DNA from: CAZAAW01 sp964483325
Lineage (GTDB): Bacteria > Pseudomonadota > Alphaproteobacteria > Rhizobiales > Kaistiaceae
Assembly (NCBI GenBank): GCA_964483325.1
Contig: CAZAAW010000004.1
Span: 1 to 64,000 of the forward strand
DNA: 64,000 bases
Reading direction: 5' to 3'
Shown one piece after another: positions 49,953 to 57,947 of this stretch (positions are counted from its first letter, which is position 1; every line of letters starts with the position of its first letter). Both the position numbers and the translations under genes were made by a program. The notes beneath the pieces were generated by a model. It worked only from the letters and a program-made list of their open reading frames with translations. It did not search any database and was not told the origin of the DNA.

Positions 49953-49976
49953 AAATGCCGCCTTATTCGGGCGGCA
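49951..49976 (-). terminator. Intrinsic-type terminator of the module 2 minus-strand unit
   Basis: TGCCGCC and GGCGGCA form a perfect 7-bp stem with a 7-base loop; on the minus strand it is followed by ATTTTC. It overlaps the last codons of the MxaJ-like gene and lies between convergent stops, and could also stop the VWA transcript. Confidence 0.55.
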
Positions 49977-50787
49977 GGCCGTATTCTTCCAGCAGCCGCG
50001 CCAGCTCGTTGGCGCGGAAATCCTCGATCGCCGGATCGAGCAGCTGGCGCAGGAAAACCTGGTTCGACGGCAGCACGATGGTCAGCTGTACCGGCCGCAC
50101 CTGGAAGGGCGGATCGACGAGGCGAATACCGGCGGCTTCCGGCATCGCCTTGGCGGCGAGCGCCACCGCAGGCTCCCAGATGAGGCCTGCCTTGAGGGCT
50201 CCGGATGCCAGGTCTCTGATCAGGTCGATATTGGTCGGATAGACGCGCCTTGTGAACTTGCCGCCAGAGCTGCGGACGAAGGTGCGCAGATAGACGTCCG
50301 CGGTGAGCCCTATGCGGCTGCCGATCGCCGTGCCGGCCGGCAGGGCCGCGGCGCTGTCGGGCGCATCGGCGCCGAGCGCCAGGCCGAAGCTCGGCAGATA
50401 ATAGGGACGCGTCGGCGTTATCCATTCCGGGATGGTGCCGATATCCGGCAGCGGGTAGCCGATCACCGCATCGCAGTGGTTGGTGATCTGGATGAAGAAC
50501 TCCTCATCGGGGAGCGTCATCGCATATTCGAAGGGATAAGGCGGCGCCGGATAGGTCAGCTCGAAGAAGCTTGGCTCGACCAGCAGCGAATCCGCCAGAT
50601 AGGTGCCGACCGCCTGATCGAAGTCTTTGATCGCGCTGGCGCTGTTGATGCAGAAGCGGATGACGTTGCTGGTGCTGCGAAAGCGCTGCAGCAGGTCCTC
50701 GGGGACGATGCCGACCTGCGCGACGGCGACAGTGGGAGCGAACACGAGCCCGGCCAGGCAGGCGAGCCAGAACCGTCGAAGCGTCAT
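49963..50787 (-). CDS. MxaJ-like periplasmic protein associated with quinoprotein dehydrogenase (module 2)
   Basis: This 274-residue protein, from the ATG at 50787, has a signal peptide (FWLACLAGLVFAPTVAVAQ) and the substrate-binding-protein pattern of the MxaJ group: NVIRFCINSASAIKDFDQAV, then FFIQITNHCDAVIGYPL. It is a distant paralogue of the module 1 protein. No transporter genes are near. It follows dehydrogenase 3 by 97 bases on the same strand, so it is co-transcribed with the enzyme it probably helps to activate. Confidence 0.82.
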   Translation of the reverse strand: MTLRRFWLACLAGLVFAPTVAVAQVGIVPEDLLQRFRSTSNVIRFCINSASAIKDFDQAVGTYLADSLLVEPSFFELTYPAPPYPFEYAMTLPDEEFFIQITNHCDAVIGYPLPDIGTIPEWITPTRPYYLPSFGLALGADAPDSAAALPAGTAIGSRIGLTADVYLRTFVRSSGGKFTRRVYPTNIDLIRDLASGALKAGLIWEPAVALAAKAMPEAAGIRLVDPPFQVRPVQLTIVLPSNQVFLRQLLDPAIEDFRANELARLLEEYGLPPE

Positions 50788-50884
50788 GCCAAGTATCCAT
50801 TCACGGCGATGAAAAAGGATGATGGGACGCGGCCTGCGCCGCGCCCCATCACGTCTCGTTCGTCCTTGAACCGAGCCCGCAGGC

Positions 50885-52669
50885 TCAGTTGCTCTTCGGC
50901 AGTGCGAACACCACCACGGCATTGCCACCCGTCGGCGGACGCAGGTTCGGCGTCTCCTGGACGTAGAGGCTGGAGCTCAGCCACGAGCCGACCGGCACCG
51001 CGACATACTGCGTTCCGTCGACCGCATAGGTGATCGGCACGCCGCCAACCTGCGAGGAGACGATGGTCTCCCACAGGGTCTTGCCGGTCTCCTGGTCGAA
51101 GGCCCGGAAGCGGCGGTTGTTGTCGCCACCGAAGAGCAGGCCGCCGCCGGTGGTCAGCAGCGACGTCGTGAAGCTCTCGGTGTCGAGGCGCCACAGCTCC
51201 TTGCCGGTCTCGACACTGAAGCCGCTGATGCGGCCCTGGACGGTCGCATCCGGCGCCAGCACGTCCGGATCGAGGCGGATGTCGTTCGGCAGCGTCACGG
51301 AACGCATGCAGAAGTTGGCCAGCGGCTCGTAGATGGCGTTGGTGAGCGGGCTGTAGGCGCTGGAGAACCAGCGCTTGCCGCCGGCGTCAGACGGGCACAC
51401 CAAGATCGACTGACCGACCTCGGTCGGGATCATGTCGAGCGGATGGGTCGCACGGCCGGTGGTCGTGTCGATGTCCGCGATGACGTTCTGGTAGGTGGTC
51501 TCGCGCGCCCACAGGAACTGGCCGGTGACGCGATCGATCGAGTAGAAGATGCCCGGCTTGCCGAAGGCACCCGTCACCACCTTGCGGGTCTCGCCAGCCT
51601 GCAGGGCCGGGTTGATCCAGCGGACTTCCGACGCATCCGGCGAGAGCTTGGTGTCGACCAGAATGCGCTCGAACGGATGGTCCTGGTCCCAGTGGTCGCG
51701 GATGTGCTGCTGGTACCACTTCAGTTCGCCCGTATCGGCGTCGATGGCCAGCGTGGAGGTCTGATAGAGGAACTCCTGCTGCTCCAGATCGGCCACGTCC
51801 TTGAAGTTCGCAAAGTAGAACTTCGAGTAGGGCGACGTCACCGAGGTGCCGAAATAGACGAGGTTCGTCTCAGGATCATAAGCCGGCGAGATCCAGCTGC
51901 CGACATGGTGGCGGATATTGTTGGGAACATCCCCCCACGTCTCGCTCGCCTGTCCCTCGGTCGGGATCGTGTAGAAGCGCCACAGCTCCTCACCATTGGT
52001 CAGGTCGTGGGCGCTCAGGAAGCAGGATTCCGGACCGGAAGCCGCTCCGAAGCCGTCGATCGAGGCGCCGCCTTCCTGCGCGCAGGAGCGGCCGGAGATC
52101 GCCTTGCCGTTGACGACGATCGGACCCGGGGTGGACCAGAACCAGGAATTCTGGTCACGGACCTGCGTCTCCCAGACCAGCTGGCCCGACGTCGCGTCGA
52201 GGGCAACGAGATAGTTGTCCTTCGAGTTGAAGACGATCAGGTTGTTCCAGATGGCGATGTTGCGGGTCGCAACGATGAGCGGCAGCTTCTCGGGCAGCTC
52301 CCTCTTGTACTCCCACAGCAGATCGCCATTGGTCGCATCGAGCGCCTGGATGACGTCCAGCGGGTGCGGGATGTACATGACGCCGTTGTGGACGAGCGGC
52401 GTGCCTTCCTGGATGCCGTCGGTCAGGGCGCGCGACCAGACAGCCTGCAGCTGGCCGACGTTATCCTTGTTGACCTGATCGAGCGGGCTGTAGCCCCAGT
52501 TGTCGAAAGTCCGGCGCCAATGCAGCCAGTCTTCCGGCGGCGGGTTGCGCAGCATCTCGTCGGTTACCGGCTGGTAATTGGCGAGTGGATTGTTGTCCTG
52601 AGCCACCGCCGGCCCCGCCAGAATGGCGACTGCCGCCGTGCCCAGAAGCAACGACTTGAACAAGTTCAT
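50885..52669 (-). CDS. PQQ-dependent (quinoprotein) dehydrogenase 3
   Basis: This 594-residue periplasmic quinoprotein belongs to the same family as dehydrogenases 1 and 2 but is clearly more distant. It has a signal peptide (to about AVAQ at 21-24), PEDWLHWRRTFDNWGYSPLD, and propeller repeats. The catalytic Asp is probably Asp328 in DHWDQDH; Asp330 two residues on is the residue type that binds lanthanide in XoxF-like enzymes. The vicinal Cys pair is absent (PLIVATRNIAIW in that region) and the metal motif reads FGTSVTSP. The blade near residues 193-217 has Cys196 and Cys216 that could pair. Substrate unknown. Its own dyad site lies 84 bases upstream. Confidence 0.9.
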   Translation of the reverse strand: MNLFKSLLLGTAAVAILAGPAVAQDNNPLANYQPVTDEMLRNPPPEDWLHWRRTFDNWGYSPLDQVNKDNVGQLQAVWSRALTDGIQEGTPLVHNGVMYIPHPLDVIQALDATNGDLLWEYKRELPEKLPLIVATRNIAIWNNLIVFNSKDNYLVALDATSGQLVWETQVRDQNSWFWSTPGPIVVNGKAISGRSCAQEGGASIDGFGAASGPESCFLSAHDLTNGEELWRFYTIPTEGQASETWGDVPNNIRHHVGSWISPAYDPETNLVYFGTSVTSPYSKFYFANFKDVADLEQQEFLYQTSTLAIDADTGELKWYQQHIRDHWDQDHPFERILVDTKLSPDASEVRWINPALQAGETRKVVTGAFGKPGIFYSIDRVTGQFLWARETTYQNVIADIDTTTGRATHPLDMIPTEVGQSILVCPSDAGGKRWFSSAYSPLTNAIYEPLANFCMRSVTLPNDIRLDPDVLAPDATVQGRISGFSVETGKELWRLDTESFTTSLLTTGGGLLFGGDNNRRFRAFDQETGKTLWETIVSSQVGGVPITYAVDGTQYVAVPVGSWLSSSLYVQETPNLRPPTGGNAVVVFALPKSN

Positions 52670-52752
52670 TTTTCCCTCCTCATTATCCCTTCCGGTCCAG
52701 CACGACGTGCTGCACCGACCTTCCGCAGTGCGCCCATGATCTGGGCGTTATT

Positions 52753-52775
52753 AACATGAGTATTTGACTCATGTT
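52753..52775. promoter_or_regulatory. Quinoprotein dyad site A (AACATGA-N9-TCATGTT)
   Basis: This is the most symmetric site: AACATGAGT and ACTCATGTT are perfect 9-base arms around ATTTG. It is 84 bases before dehydrogenase 3. The core half-sites and 9-base spacing are those of site B. Confidence 0.66.
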
Positions 52776-52807
52776 TTAGCGCGCAAGACGGCCCCTGGGA
52801 AATGGCC

Positions 52808-52833
52808 GGATCGGGTTTTCAGGCTCCCGATCC
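52808..52833 (-). terminator. Stem-loop between cytochrome c and dehydrogenase 3
   Basis: GGATCGGG and CCCGATCC form a perfect 8-bp stem with a 10-base loop, 44 bases past the cytochrome stop. No T-run follows on the minus strand. Probable 3' end of the cytochrome transcript, which agrees with dehydrogenase 3 having its own dyad site just after it. Confidence 0.45.
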
Positions 52834-52876
52834 GCCGCCTTGCGTAATCAACCGATCCGAAACCCGGACCGCTCTC

Positions 52877-53356
52877 TCAGCGGTACTGGGCGATTTCCTC
52901 CGGGGTCACCATGCCGAACTGGTTGCCCCATGAATTGCGGATGTAGGTGGCGACGGCGGCAGCCTCCTCGTCGCTCATCGGGAACTTCGGCATGAACTCG
53001 CCGCCATAGATCACCTGGGAGGCGATGAGGACGACATATTCCATGTTCTTGCTGCCGGCGAAGACGCGCGCCGGGCCGTCGCCTTCAGCGCCATGGCATT
53101 CGACGCAATTCTTCGCATAGAGCTCTTCGCCGAGCTTCATGGCCGCATCGAAGGCGGGATCCCCCGGTCCGGGGCCTGCAGCGGCCGCATCGGCCGGTGC
53201 GTCGGGAGCGGCGTCGGCCGGCTTGTCCGCCGGGGCCGCATCGTCCGCCGTCGCCACCTCGGCTGGGGCTGCGACGGGCTTCTGGAAGGCCATGGCCGTG
53301 GAGCCGGCCGCCATCAGAAAGGCAAGGCCGAACGCGGCCTTCAAGAGACGCTGCAT
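52877..53356 (-). CDS. Periplasmic c-type cytochrome of quinoprotein module 2
   Basis: This 159-residue secreted monohaem cytochrome has a signal peptide (to about residue 23), an Ala/Pro/Asp-rich linker (about 28-65) like that of the module 1 cytochrome, and a class I haem domain with CVECH at 84-88 and a likely axial Met122 in GGEFMPKFPM. It is probably the electron acceptor of dehydrogenase 3, encoded next on the strand. Its own dyad site is 67 bases upstream. The haem domains of the two cytochromes are not close, so each seems matched to its enzyme. Confidence 0.86.
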   Translation of the reverse strand: MQRLLKAAFGLAFLMAAGSTAMAFQKPVAAPAEVATADDAAPADKPADAAPDAPADAAAAGPGPGDPAFDAAMKLGEELYAKNCVECHGAEGDGPARVFAGSKNMEYVVLIASQVIYGGEFMPKFPMSDEEAAAVATYIRNSWGNQFGMVTPEEIAQYR

Positions 53357-53677
53357 TTCCAGTTCTTCCTTCTCACCCGGGAGTCCGGTGGCTGTTTGAC
53401 CGCCACTAGGGGTTACACCCCAAACATGACTCGTATGCTCATATATAAAGCCCTACGGGAAACCCCGCGCGTCCGTCAATGGCCGGCGCCCGGGGCTTTG
53501 AGGCAGCGGCCGGGAATCCCTGCGTTCCCCTCGCCGAGAGTCCCAGGGAAAGGCGGAGGGAAAACCATCCGTCACCCGTACATTTTCGTTCGAGGAGGTC
53601 TAAACTGTCGCAGCGGCCGCAGAGCCGCGTTGCCGCCGCGCCGGGCAAGCGCGGCCATAAAACGAATGGAGGAACAC
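53357..53677. other. 321-base divergent region between cytochrome c and sorA
   Basis: No gene is evident. It holds quinoprotein dyad D close to the cytochrome side and about 230 bases of leader before sorA, including a GGAGG ribosome site just before the sorA ATG. Both transcription units may use this region, so the dyad could affect sorAB as well. Confidence 0.5.
53423..53445. promoter_or_regulatory. Quinoprotein dyad site D (AACATGA-N9-TCATATA)
   Basis: The left half AACATGA is exact and CTC follows it as at sites B and C; the right half TCATATA differs from site C by one base. It lies 67 bases before the module 2 cytochrome gene and 233 before sorA. Confidence 0.58.
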
Positions 53678-54898
53678 ATGGATAGACGCGAGTTCCTGAA
53701 GGCCGGCACCAGCGTCGCCGCCTTCGTCGCAGCGGGAGGCTGGCACAGCCTGGCGCGTGCGGCCGCCCCCGAACTTCCCGCCGGTGTTGTCGCCGAGCAG
53801 GACCTGGAAGCCCTGCCGGGCAAGGTGCCGCTTATCCGCAAGACATATCGGCCGCCCAATTACGAGACGCCGCTCAGCTATTTCAACACGCCGCTGACGT
53901 CCAACGATGCCTTCTTCGTCCGCTACCATCTGGCGGACATTCCGGAGATCGACCCCGCCACCTGGAAGCTGTCGATCGGCGGCGCCGGCGTGTCGGCTCC
54001 CCTCGAGCTGTCGCTCGACGACCTGCGCAACGATTATGAGAAGGTGGAGCTCGTCGCCATCTGCCAGTGCTCCGGCAACCGGCGCGGTTTTTCCGACCCG
54101 CACGTCACCGGCGTGCAGTGGGGCTACGGCGCGATGGGCAATGCGCGCTGGGGCGGCGTGCGCCTGAAGGACATTCTCGACAAGGCCGGGCTGGCCGAGG
54201 CGGCGATCGAGATTTCCTTTGCTGCCGCCGACGGCCCGGTGTTCGACAGCACGCCGGATTTCGTCAAGAGCATCCCGGTCTGGAAGGCGATCGACGGCAA
54301 CACGATGATCGCCTACGAGATGAACGGCGAGCCGCTGCCGCATCTCAATGGCGGCCCGGCCCGCATCATCGTGCCCGGCTGGACCGGCACCTACTGGATG
54401 AAACACGTCACGACGATCTCGGCGCTTACTGAGCCGGAAAAGAATTTCTGGATGGCGAGTGCCTATCGTATCCCGAAGAGCCTCTTCCCGATCGTCCAGC
54501 GCTTCACGACACAGGAGGCGCCCAACGGCACCAACACGCCGATCACGGAGATCGTCGTCAACGCGCTGATCACCAGCCTGGAGGACGGGGCGCAGATCCC
54601 GGTCGGCCAGGCGACGACGCTGGGCGGCGTCGCCTGGGATGGCGGCTACGGCATTGCCGAAGTGCAGCTCTCGGTCGATGGCGGCGACACCTGGGTACCC
54701 GCCCGGCTCGGCGAGGATCTCGGCCGCTTCTCGTGGCGTCCCTTCACCTACGACCTCACGCCGCCGGCCGCCGGCGCCGTGACGGTCATGGCCCGGGCCC
54801 GCAACAATGCCGGCGCCACGCAGGTCGACAAGGCCATCTTCAATCCGCCGGGCTACCACCACAACGTGGTGCAGCAGCTCGATCTCGTGGCCGCCTGA
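53678..54898 (+). CDS. sorA: Sulfite dehydrogenase (cytochrome), molybdenum subunit SorA
   Basis: This 406-residue periplasmic enzyme oxidises sulfite to sulfate. It has a twin-Arg signal (DRREFLKAG), the sulfite-oxidase fold with the molybdenum ligand Cys131 in ICQCSGNRRGF, and GVQWGYGAMGNARWGGVRLKD; the C-terminal dimer domain (about 290-400) is present. The ATG at 53678 follows GGAGG; the long upstream frame is not part of the protein. The cofactor is molybdopterin without GMP, so MobA is not needed. It is 12 bases before sorB. Proteins of the SoxC group are similar, but the SorB-type partner settles it. Confidence 0.9.
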   Translation: MDRREFLKAGTSVAAFVAAGGWHSLARAAAPELPAGVVAEQDLEALPGKVPLIRKTYRPPNYETPLSYFNTPLTSNDAFFVRYHLADIPEIDPATWKLSIGGAGVSAPLELSLDDLRNDYEKVELVAICQCSGNRRGFSDPHVTGVQWGYGAMGNARWGGVRLKDILDKAGLAEAAIEISFAAADGPVFDSTPDFVKSIPVWKAIDGNTMIAYEMNGEPLPHLNGGPARIIVPGWTGTYWMKHVTTISALTEPEKNFWMASAYRIPKSLFPIVQRFTTQEAPNGTNTPITEIVVNALITSLEDGAQIPVGQATTLGGVAWDGGYGIAEVQLSVDGGDTWVPARLGEDLGRFSWRPFTYDLTPPAAGAVTVMARARNNAGATQVDKAIFNPPGYHHNVVQQLDLVAA

Positions 54899-54910
54899 AG
54901 GAGAGGACCG

Positions 54911-55201
54911 ATGAAACGCGCAATCGTTTTCGCCGTCCTTGCCGGGGCATGCCTTGCCGCGGGGGGCAGTCTTGCCGCCGAGGACGACATCAAGCTTGCC
55001 GCCGGCGCTGGCCTCGACGTTGTCGAGGCCAATTGCAGCGGCTGCCACAGCATCGACTATATCCAGATGAACTCGCCCTTCCTCGACGAGGCCGGCTGGA
55101 AAGGCGTCGTCACCAAGATGGTGAACGCCTTCGGCGCGCCGATCTCGGAGGGCGACCAGACGGCCATCGTCGCCTATCTCAGCGCGCATTACGCGAAGTA
55201 G
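54911..55201 (+). CDS. sorB: Sulfite dehydrogenase cytochrome subunit SorB
   Basis: This 96-residue secreted monohaem cytochrome has a signal peptide (to about residue 23) and haem site CSGCH (42-46) in NCSGCHSIDYIQMNSPF, with Met70 a likely axial ligand. It accepts electrons from SorA and passes them to a terminal oxidase cytochrome. A GGAG ribosome site precedes the ATG. Length and the SIDYIQMN signature match SorB. Confidence 0.9.
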   Translation: MKRAIVFAVLAGACLAAGGSLAAEDDIKLAAGAGLDVVEANCSGCHSIDYIQMNSPFLDEAGWKGVVTKMVNAFGAPISEGDQTAIVAYLSAHYAK

Positions 55202-55206
55202 CGCCT

Positions 55207-55237
55207 GTCCGGGCGGGCCATGCCGGTCCGCCCGGAC
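55207..55237 (+). terminator. Stem-loop after sorB
   Basis: GTCCGGGCGG and CCGCCCGGAC form a perfect 10-bp stem with an 11-base loop, 6 bases past the sorB stop. It is followed by ATTCCCC rather than a clear T-run. It probably ends the sorAB transcript. Confidence 0.5.
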
Positions 55238-55328
55238 ATTCCCCGGCCGTCACGCCGATTTTCCGCGCCTGTCGACGGACGGTGCCGCCATCGCTAGAAC
55301 CGCGGGCGCAAGCTAACGGCTCTGGGCC

Positions 55329-57383
55329 ATGGAATTCCGCGTCGCTGCCACCTTCACCGCCGCCCTTGGCCGCCTGCCGGCGCGCGAGCAGAAGGCCGTT
55401 AAGACGACGGCCTTCGACCTGCAGATGGATCCGGCAGCGCCCGGCCTGAAATTCCACCGCATCGAGAGCTCGCGGGACCCGAATTTCTGGTCGCTGCGGG
55501 TGAGCCGGGACATCCGCATCATCGTTCACCGGACGCCGGGCAGCCTGCTGCTTGCCTATGTCGATCGCCACGACGCCGCCTATGCCTGGGCCATCCGCCG
55601 GCGCATCGCCGAGCACCCGCAGACAGGCGCTATCCAGATCGTCGAGGTCCGCGAGCGGGTCGAGGACAATGTCCTTCCCCCCATGGCCGATCAGGGCGGG
55701 CCACGCCCCTTCGCCGGCTTCTCCGATGCCGACATGCTCGCCGTCGGTGTTCCGGAAGACTGGCTTGCCGACGTGCGCGCCGCCACCGAGGACGCCTTCC
55801 TCGACCTCGCCGCACACCTGCCGGCCGAAGCGGCCGAGGCGCTGCTCGGCTCTCTCGCGACCGGCACCCTCCGCATCCCGGCGGCCGGCCCTTCCGGCCC
55901 GTCGCACCCCGATACGATGCGCCGCATCGCGGTCATCGAGGACCAGCGCGAACTGGCTCGCGCCCTGCAGGCGCCGTGGGAGAGCTGGTCGACCTTTCTC
56001 CATCCGGCGCAGCGGGCGCTTGTGCAGCACACCTTCACCGGGCCGGCCCGGCTCGGCGGTTCGGCGGGCACCGGCAAGACGATCGTCCTGCTGCACCGCG
56101 CTGCGCGGCTTGCCCGCTCCGACGACGCCAGGGTCCTGCTGACGACCTTCTCCAGGCCGCTCGCCCACGCTCTCGACCAGCAGATGCATTTGCTCGCCGG
56201 CGATGCCGAAATGCGCCGGCGCATTACCGTCGCCCCTCTCCTCGACGTGGCGGAGCGGCTCTACCGGCAGGCCTTCGGCGAGGCGGCGCAGCTGGCGACA
56301 GAGGCGGAGGTCGCCGGCGCGCTCGCCGCGGCAGCCGCCGCAATGGGCGATCCCGATCGGCGTTTCCTCTTCGCCGAGTGGAGCCGGATTATCGACCCCT
56401 GGCAGATTGCCGACCGGGACGCCTATCTCACGATTGCCCGGAGCGGCCGCGGCACGGCGCTCGATCCGGCGGAACGAAGCCGGCTGTGGCCTGTCTTCGC
56501 CGCCGCGCGCCAGCACCTTGCAACACGCGGCCTGCTGACGCCGGCCAGCCTCTTCGCGGCCGTCGCCGATCACTACGCCGGCGCCGAAAGGCCCTTCTCG
56601 CATATCCTCGTCGACGAGGCGCAGGACCTCGGTATTGCCGAGCTTCGCTTCCTCTCCGCCATCGCCGGGCCCGGTCCGGATTCGCTGTTCTTTGCCGGCG
56701 ATCTCGGGCAGCGCATCTACCAGCTGCCGCTGTCATGGAAGGGGCTTGGCATCGACATCCGCAACCGGTCGGTGACATTGAAGATCAATTACCGCACCTC
56801 GCACCAGATCCGCCGCGCCACCGACCGCCTGCTGCCGGCGACCATCAGCGATGCCGACGGGATCGAGGAAGAGCGCATCGGCACCATGTCGACCTTCACC
56901 GGCCCTGTCCCGGAGGTCATGCGCCTGCCGGACGCCGCATCGGAAGCCGCCGCGGTCGGCGCCCGCATCGCCGCGGCGATCGCCGACGGCATCGCCCCCG
57001 GCGAGATCGCCATCTTCGTGCGGACGCTCGACCAGTTCGACCGCGCCCGCCAGGCGGCGGCCGCCGCCGGGCTGAAGTCGCAGACCCTGTCGGAACAGGC
57101 GGCCCCCGCCACCGACGGCATCGCTATCGGCACGATGCACCTCGCCAAGGGTCTGGAGTTCCGCGCCGTCGCCGTGATGGCCTGCGACAGCCACCTGCTG
57201 CCGCTGCAGGAGCGCATCGACGCCGCCGCCGACGCAATGGAGCTGCGCGAGGTCAGCGCCACCGAACGGCAGCTCTTCTACGTCGCCTGCACCCGGGCCC
57301 GGGAGCAGCTGTGGGTCAGCGGTGTCCTTCCGGTCTCGAGCTATCTCGACGAGTTCGCCGAACGCAGCGAGGCGACAGACTAA
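55329..57383 (+). CDS. SF1 (UvrD/Rep-like) helicase with N-terminal RelE-like domain
   Basis: This 684-residue protein has two parts. Residues about 1-85 resemble RelE/ParE toxins: FTAALGRLPAREQKAVKTT, then FWSLRVSRDIRIIVHRTPG, as in the beta-sheet core of RelE. The remainder is a superfamily 1 DNA helicase: Walker A GSAGTGKT at 244-251, Walker B LVDEAQD (427-433), motif INYRTSHQIRR and motif VI YVACTRARE. All key residues are intact. The family is known but its biological role is not; repair, or a nuclease/toxin-linked DNA or RNA processing role, is possible. It is a single gene after sorAB, convergent with DUF488. No antitoxin lies beside it. Confidence 0.85.
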   Translation: MEFRVAATFTAALGRLPAREQKAVKTTAFDLQMDPAAPGLKFHRIESSRDPNFWSLRVSRDIRIIVHRTPGSLLLAYVDRHDAAYAWAIRRRIAEHPQTGAIQIVEVRERVEDNVLPPMADQGGPRPFAGFSDADMLAVGVPEDWLADVRAATEDAFLDLAAHLPAEAAEALLGSLATGTLRIPAAGPSGPSHPDTMRRIAVIEDQRELARALQAPWESWSTFLHPAQRALVQHTFTGPARLGGSAGTGKTIVLLHRAARLARSDDARVLLTTFSRPLAHALDQQMHLLAGDAEMRRRITVAPLLDVAERLYRQAFGEAAQLATEAEVAGALAAAAAAMGDPDRRFLFAEWSRIIDPWQIADRDAYLTIARSGRGTALDPAERSRLWPVFAAARQHLATRGLLTPASLFAAVADHYAGAERPFSHILVDEAQDLGIAELRFLSAIAGPGPDSLFFAGDLGQRIYQLPLSWKGLGIDIRNRSVTLKINYRTSHQIRRATDRLLPATISDADGIEEERIGTMSTFTGPVPEVMRLPDAASEAAAVGARIAAAIADGIAPGEIAIFVRTLDQFDRARQAAAAAGLKSQTLSEQAAPATDGIAIGTMHLAKGLEFRAVAVMACDSHLLPLQERIDAAADAMELREVSATERQLFYVACTRAREQLWVSGVLPVSSYLDEFAERSEATD

Positions 57384-57406
57384 GGCGCTGAAAATCTACA
57401 CTCGGT

Positions 57407-57766
57407 TCAGACCTTGCCCAGATGGCGCCGGAGCCAGTCCGCCAGCACCAGCGCCTGGTTGTGCTCGGTATCGCGCGCGCCGTAGAGAAGCGTCAGCCGC
57501 GATGCATCGCGCCAGGATTGGAACTGTTCGGCGGCGCCGGCTTCCGCCAGCTCGGCCCGGTAGCGCTTCTGGAACTCCGCCCAGCGCGCCGGATCGTGCC
57601 CGAACCAGCGACGCAGCGCCGTGCTCGGCCCGACCTCCGGCAGCCACTCGGCCAGTTCGGCATCCTCGCGTCGGATGCCGCGCGGCCATAGCCGATCGAC
57701 AAGGACCCGCACGCCATCGTCAGGGGACGGCGGGTCATAGATGCGCTTCGTGCGGATCTCGACCAT
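57407..57766 (-). CDS. DUF488 family protein
   Basis: This 119-residue protein, from the ATG at 57766, belongs to DUF488: IRTKRIYDPPSPDDGVRVLV, DRLWPRGIRREDAEL, WRDASRLTLLYGARDTEHNQAL. The family is widespread and of unknown function, and some members sit in stress or DNA-repair settings. The frame reaches further upstream without family likeness. It is convergent with the helicase gene, 23 bases apart. Confidence 0.85.
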   Translation of the reverse strand: MVEIRTKRIYDPPSPDDGVRVLVDRLWPRGIRREDAELAEWLPEVGPSTALRRWFGHDPARWAEFQKRYRAELAEAGAAEQFQSWRDASRLTLLYGARDTEHNQALVLADWLRRHLGKV

Positions 57767-57890
57767 CGCATCATGCTGCGCCTGTCGCGGCCTGCCGTCC
57801 AGCCCATCAGAGCTGCTAACCGCTGGCGCCGGCTGGAAGATTCCGCCGGCCTCCAGCTCATCGGATTTCCCTATCAAGGCAATAGATGGA

Positions 57891-57922
57891 TCGCTCTTCA
57901 TAGATGATCCAATTAAGAGCGA
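57891..57922. promoter_or_regulatory. Inverted repeat before DUF1800 gene
   Basis: TCGCTCTT and AAGAGCGA are exact 8-base inverted arms, 16 bases apart, ending 25 bases before the DUF1800 ATG. They could be an operator or a leader hairpin. The AT-rich centre (TAGATGATCCAATT) may hold part of the promoter. Confidence 0.35.
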
Positions 57923-57947
57923 CGAAGCTTTGCCGGAGACGCACAAG

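Noticed and set aside
49963..50787. Substrate-binding protein of an ABC importer
   Set aside because: No permease or ATPase genes accompany either copy, and both copies sit beside PQQ dehydrogenases, as MxaJ-type proteins do.
55329..55580. Stand-alone RelE toxin gene
   Set aside because: The frame runs on without a stop into the helicase, and no antitoxin gene is adjacent; it is a domain, not a toxin-antitoxin locus.
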